DNA of 64,000 nt from Pseudeuparius sepicola (lineage: Eukaryota; Arthropoda; Insecta; Coleoptera; Anthribidae), in assembly GCA_963920635.1 (NCBI GenBank), contig OY987303.1, positions 45,941,223 to 46,005,222 on the forward strand, in the 5' to 3' direction. Below are positions 21,625-32,289 of the stretch, piece by piece. Made by a program: the position numbers and the translations under genes. Positions within the stretch are counted from its first letter, which is position 1. Every line of letters begins with the position of its first letter. The notes beneath the pieces are model-generated. The model saw only the letters and a list, made by a program, of their open reading frames with translations, was not told the origin of the DNA and did not search any database.

Positions 21625-22900
21625 TAGGGTTGCCACCTTTTCAACATGGTTAACCCGGAGGTTTCAATTTAGATGGGTAAATGCTGAGTAAGAACGATCT
21701 TGATTTTAGAAAAGGTGGGGGAAGGGAGGAGCCGAGGGAAAGTGGAAGGAGAGGGGAGAGGGGGAATTGTAGAATAAAAGTTGTTTTTTTTTCTGAAGAT
21801 AAGTCACAAAAAACTCTTTATTTTGGTGCAAAATTTCAGGCTTTAATCTCAATTTTCAAGGGCTACCACATTTTTTTTCTAGTAAAAAGAAATAAAGTCA
21901 TTTAGTGATTTTTGTATTTAAAATCTGACACCACAGCGTTAATCAGGGCACCAAAAAACCCCCACATACCAAACCCGAACAAAAAATATTCAGGGAGTTC
22001 CATTCTAAAGGGCTCCAAAGATGAGCAAAATGGGAATTTTAAAGGCATCTGGCGAGTCAAGTGTGTCCTGGAATCCCATCAAAACAGTTGAATCATCAAC
22101 AAGACTACTCAAAGTGTCGGTGTGCAAAAATTCAATTCAAAAATATACAGGACATTTTTCTTTGGGCCATCTCAAAATGCTGAATTTTAATGAAACTTTA
22201 TATCTACGGGTTAAAAATGCCCTGGAATTATTGAAAAAACATTAATATAAACACGAAAGTAAATTATTTCTTTACAAAATGCCAACCAAAAAATTAAAAA
22301 ACAATTTAAATTATTGGATCTTTATCACTAAAGTCGCTGTCTATAGATGATAAATTTTCTCTGCGTTTCCTGTTGTTGGACCTGACTGGCAGGCTTCTGT
22401 ATTTTTAGACTTACTTTGCTTATAGTGTCTGGGGCGGTTTTGATATAAGTACTCAATTTTTGACCCGTATAAAGTGGCAAAAAATGCAGTATTTTGAGAT
22501 GGCACAAAGAAAGACACTCTGTATATTTTTGTATGAGATCTTTGCACACCAACAGTTTGATTGGTCCTGTTGACAATTCAACTATTTTTTGACCTTTTAC
22601 TGATGCATAATGGGTTTTGTTCCGGGTTCCTTATTGCGTTTCGGTAAAATTCATGCAGTTTGACGAGTATTATCGAAACTGCTCGAACGATTCATAGGCG
22701 CTGCAATTAGACAAGGTCAAGAAAATCATATTTCTTTAAATAATAAATAATTACGATATTGTTTTGTTTGTCCAGGTTGAAGTCTCGACAATTTCGTAAC
22801 TCCAGGAAAAGCATTAAATTTTTTACCCCGGAGAAATTGGCTTCAAACCCGGAGCCCGGAGAGTAGGCATAAAAACCCGGAGACTCCGGGTGAAAGCCTA
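21625..22900. mobile_element. hAT-type MITE with 8-bp TSD ATCGTAAC
   Basis: Begins TAGGGTTGCCACC and ends GAAAGCCTA; both sides carry ATCGTAAC (21617-21624, 22901-22908). Inside, 22095-22215 pairs with 22450-22580 in inverted orientation (TGTGCAAAAATTC... / ...TTTGCACACC), so it contains a second fold. No transposase. Confidence 0.7.
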
Positions 22901-22908
22901 ATCGTAAC

Positions 22909-24006
22909 ACATTTTTCTGAATGCGTGAAAGGCATTTTTTCCCTCAAAAAACACTGTAAACTGTTTACTAGCAAAATTTCAATTTGACATTTTAAACGAA
23001 TATGTTGTTTATGAAATTACAGCCACCTTGACGAATTTGAAAAATCGTCAATTAATTGCTTTGTCATTTTTGATTTTAGGTTAAAAGGTCATAGGACAAT
23101 TTTTGTTCAGAATTCAAGTCCCTATCGATTCAGAATATTGTATATTGGATGTCCTATTTGAAAAAGATGTAACCTTTTGACATAAATCGCGAACGTGGCG
23201 TTCGATTTTTATTCCGTTTTCACTACCGAAATGAGCGGAAAAAAGACTACTAGTTTGCCTATTTAACTGTTTTTGTAGCTCCAATAATAAAGAAATTAGC
23301 AATAGTGCCGATTTAAGCTTGAAAACCCTGTACTTATGTTATCGAATTTTGTGGGATCGTTTTGCTATTTCCATTGCGAATACTTTGAAAACCAACTACA
23401 ACAAACCAAAGAGATTCCACTGCTGCAGATATGCACTGTTTACAGAGTATACTCCTCCAGCATCTTCCTCCCCCACATAAATGGTAAATCAACTATTTTA
23501 GTGGGAAAATAGACTTAAAGGTAATCGATCTTCGGATCAAGGTGACCCCTTCGAGACCTTTCACCTCTAGTTGAAGGTCAAGGTGAACTCAAGGTCACAT
23601 TTTTAATTTTATTGACAAGGGTCACGAACTCAACGAACAGCATGTCAAAAGCATTTTTAAATTTTCCACCTTGTCGGCTATCTTGTGACGTCCGCTCAGT
23701 TATCAGCTATACTACTGACCTTATTCATAAGTTTGGAGAGATTTTTTTAAAGTCGTTTTTAGCGAAATGTATATGTTTAGTGTTGAAGTCGATGTAAACT
23801 TTCATCCCCAAATTTATAATTGGTGCGACAAACAATTTCAAGTTTCTGTAATAAATTACATATAATTTGTTATCGTATAATATTCACATAAGCTTTTTTG
23901 TTATGTAATTTTGCTGTTCTTCAGGGGTAGTGAGTGCTTTCATTATCTCTCAATCAACCTCTAACATGTACCTAAGGTGTATTAGCATCATCTCTTACCT
24001 TTTTAT
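22909..24006. other. No gene recognised
   Basis: Unique-looking AT-rich DNA. AAACCCTGTA at about 23324 resembles the end of a TACAGGG element, but no partner end was located. Confidence 0.4.
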
Positions 24007-24106
24007 TAAAAGCTTTTATTTAACTTGCAATGTATGTATGTATGTATGTATGTATGTAATTTGTTCGGGTGGAATCTTGCAACTCAATTTTGAAGCAGAT
24101 ATCTTC

Positions 24107-24434
24107 AACCGATCGAGCTGAAATTTTGTACACACGTTTAATTTGGATGACAATGCATGATTATATGTGTGACGTCATTCTAAATCCAACATGGCGGAAC
24201 ACTCAAGATGGCGGACTAGTTAAATTTCAACCGATCGAGCTGAAATTTTGTACACACGTTTAATTTGGATGACAATGCATGATTATATGTGTGACGTCAT
24301 TCTAAATCCAACATGGCGGAACACTCAAGATGACGGACTAGTTAAATTTCAACCGATCGAGCTGAAATTTTGTACACACGTTTAATTTGGATGACAATGC
24401 ATGATTATATGTGTGACGTCATTCTAAATCCAAC
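24107..24434 (+). repeat. 122-bp tandem repeats with CRE-like and YY1-like motifs
   Basis: Each unit carries the palindrome TGACGTCA and then AACATGGCGGAACAC and AAGATGGCGG (GACGG in unit 2). TGACGTCA is the CREB/ATF consensus, and AAGATGGCGG is the complement of a YY1/Pho-type site. The last unit runs into the ORF start. Confidence 0.7.
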
Positions 24435-24584
24435 ATGGCGGAACACCCAAGATGGTCATTAGAAGGTCTCCTCATTGAAGAGCTAGACTGTTCTAAACTA
24501 ACCGGCAAACGACCTTGCAACAATGATGCGTTAACTGAGATGAATAGACTCAGACACCTGGCCAAACTAAAAATTACAAAATAA
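24435..24584 (+). CDS. 49-residue small ORF, copy A
   Basis: ATG GCG GAA at 24435 in good start context (CCAACATGG), stop TAA at 24582. The peptide begins MAEHPRWSLEGLLIEELDC and ends RLRHLAKLKITK; it is charged, helix-prone and has no signal peptide. The upstream repeat units contain the same start (MAEHSRWRTS) but hit a stop after 10 codons. The ORF is identical in copy B at 39978. It ends exactly where the hairpin arm begins. No known domain was recognised; it may be a captured gene fragment or chance. Confidence 0.4.
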   Translation: MAEHPRWSLEGLLIEELDCSKLTGKRPCNNDALTEMNRLRHLAKLKITK

Positions 24585-24908
24585 ATTAAAAGTAAAAAAA
24601 TATTTTTAAAAAAAGCTTTTATTTAAATGCGCTAAAAAGAATAAAATAATCTTTTCTTTTAAAACTTTTACTATCAACTTATAACGTCATTCCACAATTT
24701 ATATGATATAAAAGCTTGTCGCGAGATTTAAGTTTTCAAACTAAGTAAATACCACTACTTAAATCTCGCGACAAGCTTTTATATCATATAAATTGTGGAA
24801 TGACGTTATAAGTTGATAGTAAAAGTTTTAAAAGAAAAGATTATTTTATTCTTTTTAGCGCATTTAAATAAAAGCTTTTTTTTAAAATATTTTTTTACTT
24901 TTAATTTA
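24582..24908. repeat. Long perfect hairpin, copy A
   Basis: Arms 24582-24732 and 24758-24908 pair almost without mismatch around loop 24733-24757. Transcripts would form about 150 bp of double-stranded RNA. Confidence 0.85.
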
Positions 24909-24909
24909 T

Positions 24910-27900
24910 TTCTATTCCAACCATATATCTCTACATCGTATGAAACCTCGTATGGTAAGTGCTGAAACCTCCGTATGGTAAGTGCTGACTTATCGCCCAT
25001 CCATATTGTTTATCGACATCAAAGTACATCAGTTAAGTGATATCAAAATCCAAATAGAATAAACTCTAAATTGTCTAATTTTTGCGTAATTGTTTGCATT
25101 TGCGATTTCAGTATTAAAATGTAGGATTTAAATACACCACATTAAGTAATGATTTTTTTGCATCATACCGTTTTATAAATGGTTACTGAAAATCTGTAAA
25201 TGTTGTATTTTGTTTTATAGTACGTTATAAAATTCTCTCGCGCCAGGACTTCGTTTACTGCCGATTACTGGTGAGTGAAATTTGACTTTAGGAGTTTTGT
25301 GCTAGTGGAAACTTGAAAACATAATCTGCAAGGGTCTTTTGGGCTTCAGTGCTTGGAGTTTTAGTTTTATTTCCATTTAAATTATTATTGTAAAAAAATC
25401 TGTTGGTATTCTTTGTTGATTTTATAACAGTTCCGTTTTAGCGAGAAGCATCAATAGGGGAAGCAAGCTTTGACATATGACACAAGGGTGTGTATTCCAT
25501 AGAGCTAACATCCAACCGCAGTAAAAATATTTATAGTTAAATCTGCATGCCCGAGAATAGGTTTGTTCACTAGTTTCCAGTTGTAACCAGAATGGATAGA
25601 TCTAAGTTTATAGAAACATGTATCAATCATATAACCGGTTTAAGTAAAATAAAAATAAATTCAAAATAGAAACAGCGATTTGACGCGGCTATAAAACGGA
25701 TAGGGCGAGTGGCACGTCACTGCAGTTCGAGACATACTACATACAGCTGTTACGGGAGAACAAAACATATGGCTATTTATTCTGCGGTAGTGAAGTTAAT
25801 ATGCACCATTGACAGCAACTCTAAGAACGCGCACGCTTTCCAATTGAGACAGTGACGTCAGGGTAATGAGACAGGAGACAGCGTACCGCGAATTCAAACG
25901 AATGCAGGTAATTACCTACTTTGCGCTACTTTTTGGTACAGAAAGTATATTTTTATTTTTTCCGTATTTCACAAGTGTAATTTAGAGGCTATAATTACGG
26001 CTTTATTATGGTATTTAAACAGAAATTTATCATCCCTATTACGTCACCCAAGTATGCATTTTACCACAGAAAATATATTCAGAACAGAGAGCTCCTTAAT
26101 GACAGAGGTCTAATCTACGAATTGGGAAGTTTATATTTTGGGAAAATATCATTTCATAAGAAATGCATTCTGCTTACTTTTGGAGTCTGTAGTTGGACTC
26201 CATTTGACAGGTATTGTTAAGGAGCTTTCTGGAAATATACTTTCTGTGATTTTATGCACATATTTTGATATAATTTCCTTTTTGATTAATCCTACAAGTG
26301 TTTGTTTATTGGGGCAAATCTGTGACGTCAGCGAACGAGGACTAATCAACACTTTGGCTTTTAGCAAGATTAAAAATATGTCCCTCTAGCAGGGTGTTTA
26401 GAGTGTTGGACTGAGGAACCGAAGGACCGAACCCTGTTGGTGGCGGTGGGTGTTTTTTAAACAATTTCTTGAAAAAAATGTGTTTTGCGTGAAAACGTGT
26501 GTGCCTGAGGAAAAACGGCGCACGACCTACAAATGAGACGATACATAGTTTTCAAATGGCATAATTTTAAACTTCATAAGAAAATTCATAGGATTCCTGT
26601 GGAGAACCTGCGAGCCTCCTGTGCTGGTAACAAAAAACACGTTTTGCTGGGTGAAAGTCTCTTTGGGGATTTTAGAACATACTGTATGTGTCAAATTTTA
26701 GCCTTTATTAGATTTTAATGCCCGCTACGTGTCCAATATCAAACTATGAATGGAAAGTGACGATGTGCAAATTCTTCCCTAGTCATACAATAATTATTTT
26801 TCAGCTAAGCATTTTACTGTCAAGTTTTCGAAATAACTTAAATTTCATAAATATTGACAAACATTTAGATAGAGATCCACCTCAAACATGTTTTGCATCC
26901 AAACCATATCCAAATCTAAAAATTAAAAACAAGAAAAATATATTTTCTTCTTTAAAAGTCCATCCGGGGATCCAGTACCTATTGTATAATGATAGGTACT
27001 TATTTATAATTGCAGAGATACTTCTGTTTTTTTTTTTTCAGATGGTTAAAGCAGTTTTCACTGTTGCAAACTTTTATTATAATGCAAGAAAATAAATTAA
27101 ACTTAGTAGTAGAAGAGCTAGCGGACGATCCGAGTTAGTAACGTGTTTAGCACAATAAATTTGTAAATTGATGTTTTAGTATTAGTTAATTAAATATATA
27201 ATGGCAAGGCAATTGTTTCGTGGTTGCGTCTTTATCCCTTAAATTCTTGAAAATGTTGAAAATAGTAAAATAAATGTGTTTCTACAATGTTTCAATTGTA
27301 ATATGTTTCGATTTACATATGTTTATGGGTTGCAAGTATCTGCCATCAGGCCATGGTAAAGTTGTGATAGGGATTGCAGTTCTTAACATGCTTCTACAAG
27401 GCTGTAATTTTGAGAGAATATTCTTTAAACTATTTTAGTGTCCGCCAGACGACTCTACGGTGTATTCCTAGACAGGTGAAACGACTCCTGTACTCTTGTA
27501 GAAGATAAAAATTTGTAGAGTTCAAACTTGAACTTCTGGGGTTCAGCCTTGCTTGTTTTTAAACTAATTTATTGACATAATTTTACTTTCACCTTTGGCT
27601 CAACTTTAAAAGGTGTTTCTCTCTGGATTGATTTACATGTGTACAGAGTGAACCTATATGCTACTCCGTACCTAGTATAGTCCTCTTTACGGCAGAATGC
27701 GTGCGACGTAAGGGGGAAGAACTCGCAAATATTATAGAATTAGTCACAGTTCTGGGGCGAATAGCTCAATTTTGTGTAACTCACTGACTTAATTTTCATA
27801 TAATTGTTATTTAATTTATTGTTAATATTATTCTTAACCGTGATGCCTTAGACTATGGAGGAAGGCAAACCCTTATAACATTGGCAATTATTTCTCGTGC

Positions 27901-28896
27901 TTGAGAATGCAACGTTCTTCCCTGTTTACTCATTTTGCACACGTTAACTCCCGAACATACGAAACGCCACTGAGCTCTCTGAGCCGGCGGAAAAAACTTG
28001 CCAGCAGCCTAAAAAATGAGGTCTGTGTGGTAGCCCAATGCGCAGATAACTTTACGTACTATAGAAACAGGCACAAAACGCGTTGGCTAACTGATTTTGT
28101 CAGCCGACTCCTTGGCAGAAATGCTGTGTTGCCGTATTTCAAAGGCGATGGTAGACGCGACGATGTTGAAAAAAATATAATAGGTGTTTTATCACACCGT
28201 GTTAAAAATAAATGATAAACAAAAATGGGTAAGTGGTCCCGTGATGCGAGCTTTTCGGAATAACAGAGTTCAGAAATTCGGCTTCAATATGATAAGTGTA
28301 TTCCCAAAAAATAACGACCACTCGTATAGGAAATCTCGCAACGCTGCCCGCATTCTTCAGAAACGTTTTCTTTCGTGCTTTGGACTATAAAGGACACGCT
28401 GAAATCAAGTCACAATTTATGAGGAGAATTTTAGAGCGGCCATGAATTCAGAACTATGATTTTATGGTAGGTACTTGTGTTAGTAAATTTTTTATGTTTG
28501 GAAAAAGAAAGGGAACTTATGAAATAACTTTCAACCCGACTGTATATTTGTTAAACGTCAACAATCTGAGTGCAACTAAAACTAACTTTATCTATGAACA
28601 AATGATTGATTACACAAATATGGGTATTCTGTGCCTAGTAGGGACTGGCATAAAAAGATTTTGATGAACAATTACATATATAGGATATAATTTAGTTAGT
28701 TCTCTCTGCGGAGAATAACATAAATATGGGTCAAGGATGACCTCAATGTTAGTAGTGTCAATGTCGATATTAATTTGCTCTGTTGCGCAAGATTTTGAAT
28801 TTTGTCTTGCCAATTGGCGTTATAATAATAGGAACATTAGGTATCATCTTTAATTGTTACAGATCTCCTGCTGAGAATTTATCTATATTCTTTGAG
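24910..28896. other. About 4 kb without a recognisable gene
   Basis: AT-rich, no TIR pairs resolved. Open frames include 26008-26220 (70 codons), 26718-27095 (125 codons, AT-rich composition) and 27901-28215 (104 codons, basic, with SLSRRKKLASSLKNEV). None resembles a family I know. A consensus donor GGTGAGTG occurs at 25270. The 27901 frame is the best candidate for a degraded gene, but that is weak. Confidence 0.35.
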
Positions 28897-28899
28897 AAG

Positions 28900-28950
<51 letters not shown>
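28897..28950. repeat. (TAA)n microsatellite at the 5' junction of a Dong element
   Basis: About 17 uninterrupted ATA/TAA units directly followed by the truncated reverse-transcriptase frame. R4/Dong retrotransposons are known to insert into TAA arrays. Confidence 0.9.
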
Positions 28951-28953
<3 letters not shown>

Positions 28954-29781
28954 ATTCATCAAGAGAGTAAGACAAGTAGTGCGAACTGATCTTAACAGCA
29001 GGAATTTGTTTAAGGCCCTGAACACGTATGCGTGCTCTGTACTCAGCTATTCGTTCGGAATAGTGAATTGGACCAACACGGACATCAACAACCTGCAACG
29101 AAAAGTTAGGACACTACTGACAAAAGCTCATAAACATCATCCCCGTAGCGCCGTAGAAAGAACAACTCTGCCACGTCAACTAGGAGGAAGAGGATTGGCA
29201 GATCTCAGCAAGCAATTGGACCAACAAATATTAAATCTGCGTAATTATTTCTACAGGCAGGCCAACAGCTCCACACTACATAGGGCTATATGCGGAGCAG
29301 ACGTCTCAACACCGCTACGTCTGACGGAACACGAGCGTCAAAATCACCACCGAACCGACAACGATAAACTACAGAGGTGGTTGGGGAAGCCGCTGCACGG
29401 GAGGCATCCTAATGAGGTTAACCAGGAACATGTCGACAAGTTAGCGTCGAACTATTGGCTGACCTCGGGACTAATGTTCCCCGAGACGGAAGGCTTCCTA
29501 CTGGCCATACAAGATCAGGTTATACCAACTCGCAACTACCTAAAATTCATTGTAGGAGATGCATCGGTAGTGGATGACAGATGCAGATACGGGTGCCCAA
29601 CTTCAGAAACAATCCAGCACATAACAGGAGGATGTCAGATGTTCGCATCAACGGAATATAAGGAACGACACGATTCGGTTGCCAAGATCTTGCACCAGGA
29701 ACTGGCGGAAAAACTTCTGCTTGTGCAGGCAGAGAGGATCCCATATTACAGCTACACACCGATAAAATTTCTAGGAAGACA
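28951..29781 (+). pseudogene. R4/Dong-clade retrotransposon ORF, 5'-truncated part A
   Basis: Open from the (TAA)n junction, with no proper start: KFIKRVRQVV, then the conserved thumb region AYSFGIVNWT-like (YSFGIVNWTNTDINNLQRK), LPRQLGGRGLADLSKQ, and the C-terminal zinc finger CRYGCPTSETIQHITGGC (CCHC). This is the layout of site-specific non-LTR elements with a restriction-enzyme-like endonuclease (R2/R4 group). The palm of the reverse transcriptase is missing by 5' truncation. At 29781 it jumps to foldback-family sequence, before the endonuclease PD motif. Part B at 31156 overlaps the last 291 bp. Confidence 0.85.
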
Positions 29782-30229
29782 CCTACCGCTTTCCGCTTTT
29801 AAATATGTTTTTTAAGATAAAAGGGTGATTCAGAAAACAAAATCAATGGTTCGGCGAATACTTTCTTATGCCATGACCGTTTAGTGTACAGGGTGTTCCA
29901 AAAAAGTAGGACCAATGCAACTTATTTTTTTTTATAACACCCTGTATATTATCGGATTTTTGAATTCTGCTCATCAAGGCAATCGAAATGATTTTTAACT
30001 TTGTGGCATTATCTTTTTCCGTCTTTGAAAAATTCTGTATTAAAATTTTATACTAAATTTATTTAACTCGAATTGGTGGATCTCGTGATAAAGATAGATG
30101 ATCGATGTAATAACAAAAAATATTTGTTTTAAACAAGAGAGTAATATAGTGAAACTCCAAAATGTTTAGGAGCCTTTTCAAATTTTACTGATTATATTCT
30201 CGAAATAAAGAATTTCAGGAAAATCGTAA
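29781..30229. repeat. Half of a foldback element (copy of the 34956-35465 region)
   Basis: CACCTACCGCTTTCCGCTTT and the following 400 bp match 34953-35465, but about 70 bp including the palindrome's left terminus is missing. It contains a 56-bp TACAGGGTGTTCC mini-element at 29889-29944. Confidence 0.8.
29889..29944. mobile_element. 56-bp mini-MITE, CAGGGTGTTCC / AACACCCTG
   Basis: Short TIRs flanked by TA on both sides (29887-29888, 29945-29946). Related copies lie at 35121-35179 and 35696-35755. Confidence 0.6.
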
Positions 30230-30400
30230 ACCGGTGTGAAGTTAGCAGCCATTTTCTGGCAGCCAATTTTTCAGCAGCCATTTCTCTAAAATGGCTGCTC
30301 TAGGTGTGAAGTTAGCAGCCCTTTTTGAACAGTCAATATTTTGGCAGCTAAACAGCTGCCCTTGATGTAAAGTTAGCAGACAATTACATTAGGTACGGGC
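30230..30400 (+). repeat. GTTAGCAGCC short tandem motif
   Basis: The phrase GGTGTGAAGTTAGCAGCC recurs about every 70 bp (30232, 30304, and a diverged third at 30364). Confidence 0.6.
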
Positions 30401-30469
30401 AGCTAAAAACAATACCAAAACCGCCATTAAAATTTAATTTAATTCACCCACCCAAAGCGATAAAATTAA

Positions 30470-31155
30470 TTATTTCAAAAGGTAAAAAAATTTGTGCCGC
30501 CATCGTTTTCGCGCAACAAATAGCATGTAAGTAAATAGAGATTTACAGGGATCATAGTATGAATCCCTTACGCGCCGTCCTAGAGGGTGAAATCTACCCC
30601 ACGCGCTAAAAATGAATTATTTCACCCTGTAGGAAATGTTGTGCCACCATCATCTCTGCACCAAAAATAGCTTGTATCTAGAGGTTTACAGAGATCATAG
30701 TGAGATTTCCTTACGCGCCGTCCTAGAGGGTGAAATCTACCCCACGCGCCAAAAATTAATTATGTCACCCTGTAGGAAATGTTGTGCCACCATCATTTTT
30801 GCACCAAAAATAGCTTGTATCTAGAGGTATACAGAGATCATAGTGAGATTTCCTTACGCGCCGTCCTAGAGGGTGAAATCTACCCCACGCGCTAAAAATT
30901 AATTATTTCACCCTGTAGGAAATGTTGTGCCACCATCACCTTTGCACCAAAAATAGCTTGTATCTAGAGGTTTTCAGAGATCATAGTGAGATTTCCTTAC
31001 GCGCCGTCCTAGAGGGTGAAATCTACCCCAAGCGCTAAAAATTAATTATTTTAACTTGTAGGAAATGTTGTGCCACCATCATCTTTACACCAAAAATTGC
31101 TTGTATCCAGAGGTTTACAGAGATCATAGTGCGAATCCCTTACGCGCCGTCCTAC
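30470..31155 (+). repeat. 143-bp tandem satellite, about 4.7 units
   Basis: GGAAATGTTGTGCCACCATC begins at 30632, 30775, 30918 and 31061 (period 143), with a diverged partial unit at about 30478. Each contains CGCGCCGTCCTAGAGGGTG. The array ends abruptly at the Dong part B junction. Confidence 0.9.
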
Positions 31156-31851
31156 AGGCTTCCTACTGGCCATACAAGATCAGGTTATACCGACTCGCAA
31201 CTACCTAAAATTCATTGTAGGAGATGCATCGGTAGTGGATGACAGATGCAGATACGGGTGCCCAACTTCAGAAACAATCTCAGATGTTCGCATCAACGGA
31301 ATATAAGGAACGACACGATTCGGTTGCCAAGATCTTGCACCAGGAACTGGCGGAAAAACTTCTGCTTGTGCAGGCAGAGAGGATCCCATATTACAGCTAC
31401 ACACCGATAAAATTTCTAGGAAGACAACTCTGATTGATGTGGCCATCCCGAACAACAACAACCTGCGTGTGAAGCAAGTCGAGAAGATCGCGAAGTACAG
31501 AGACTTAGAAGAACGAATTAGAAGGCAATGGGAAATGGACAACGTTCAGACGATTCCAATCATCGTGTCAACAACTGGTGTCATACCAAAAAGTTTGCTG
31601 AGAAACATAAAAGAGCTGGGTCTAACTGATAGTCTTTACAGGTCCATGCAGAAAGCGGTACTACTTGCGACAGCCCGAACCGTCAGGAAATTCATGGGGA
31701 ATGCAGGAACGTCCGACAACATCAATGTCATCTAAGGCCCGATAACATGGCAAGGGTCTCGTCCGAGCCAGATCCTTATGGTATCCGGGATACCCGGGAT
31801 CTGAGTGAATGTTCCCCGTAGAGGGAGTGCGAATGCCTTTTGGCTAAGTCG
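31156..31851 (+). pseudogene. R4/Dong-clade retrotransposon, part B and 3' UTR
   Basis: 31156-31426 repeats 29491-29781 with a 20-bp deletion that removes the His and final Cys of the zinc finger. After AAGACA it jumps by deletion to TLIDVAIPNNNNLR, part of the endonuclease (second acidic residue of the PD..D site). It continues EKIAKYRDLEERIRRQW and ends at 31733 with GTSDNINVI and TAA. The first catalytic PD is missing. The 3' UTR runs to the (TAA)n at 31852. Confidence 0.85.
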
Positions 31852-31877
31852 ATAATAATAATAATAATAATAATAAT
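31852..31877. repeat. (TAA)n at the Dong 3' end
   Basis: Nine ATA/TAA units directly after GGCTAAGTCG, the same 3' end as the second copy at 63799. Confidence 0.85.
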
Positions 31878-32070
31878 TCTCACCCTCACAATACTCCAAA
31901 CTAGGAGTATCCCAGAAGCAACCACATGCTTGTGCGGGGGAAGGGGGGCAATTACTATTATTTTGTCTTCGTTGCCATTTGCGGCTTGGACCGACTTTTT
32001 TCCCGATAGAACTAGGATAGCATTCGCTCAAGTACTACGGAAAACCCTAGAAAACCGTAGTAATCCCCAG
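31878..32070. repeat. Conserved flank downstream of Dong (TAA)n
   Basis: TCTCACCCTCACAATACTCC and the next 190 bp, up to GTAGTAATCCC, recur inverted at 63579-63768. The first 36 bp also recur at 18932-18968 beside a (TAA)n without Dong. Confidence 0.8.
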
Positions 32071-32289
32071 TAATAACCAATGTATTAAATCAGTTCTATA
32101 CCTATAAGCCCAAATGTGAAATCATTGTGTCAATTTTAATTTGCATTGTTATAAAGAATAGATTTTCATATTCTGTGTTCTATGTTATTAGGTTTTAATC
32201 TCATGTTTTTAGGTTTTAATCTCAGACAAACAATTTTGTCGGGTATTGTATGACGAGGACTAGCATTGCTTCTATCTGATTAGTGACTT

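Larger units (their letters stand above)
24007..24909 (+). mobile_element. Composite repeat element, copy A (microsatellite, 122-bp tandem array, small ORF, hairpin)
   Basis: Starts AAAAGCTTTTATTTAACTTG. It continues with a (TATG)n microsatellite (24031-24057), three units of a 122-bp tandem repeat (beginning AACCGATCGAGCTGA at 24107, 24229 and 24351), a 49-codon ORF, and a perfect hairpin with 150-nt arms around a 25-nt loop. The outer edge of the right arm carries TTAAATAAAAGCTTTT, the complement of the start. A second copy, nearly identical in full, lies at 39553-40451. This layout recalls non-autonomous Helentron/HINE elements, but the long hairpin does not fit well; the class is unknown. 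Confidence 0.75.

Noticed and set aside
24107..24434. Regular repeats considered as a CRISPR array
   Set aside because: Units are 122 bp with no unique spacers, in an insect nuclear context.
26385..26456. tRNA-like sequence (TAGCAGGGTGTTTAGAGTGTTGG... and GGACCGAACCC)
   Set aside because: No cloverleaf could be drawn and the B-box-like part does not match the consensus.
27901..28215. 104-codon basic frame considered as a host gene
   Set aside because: It has a start and stop but no recognised motif, splice context or second copy; kept only as an unannotated possibility.
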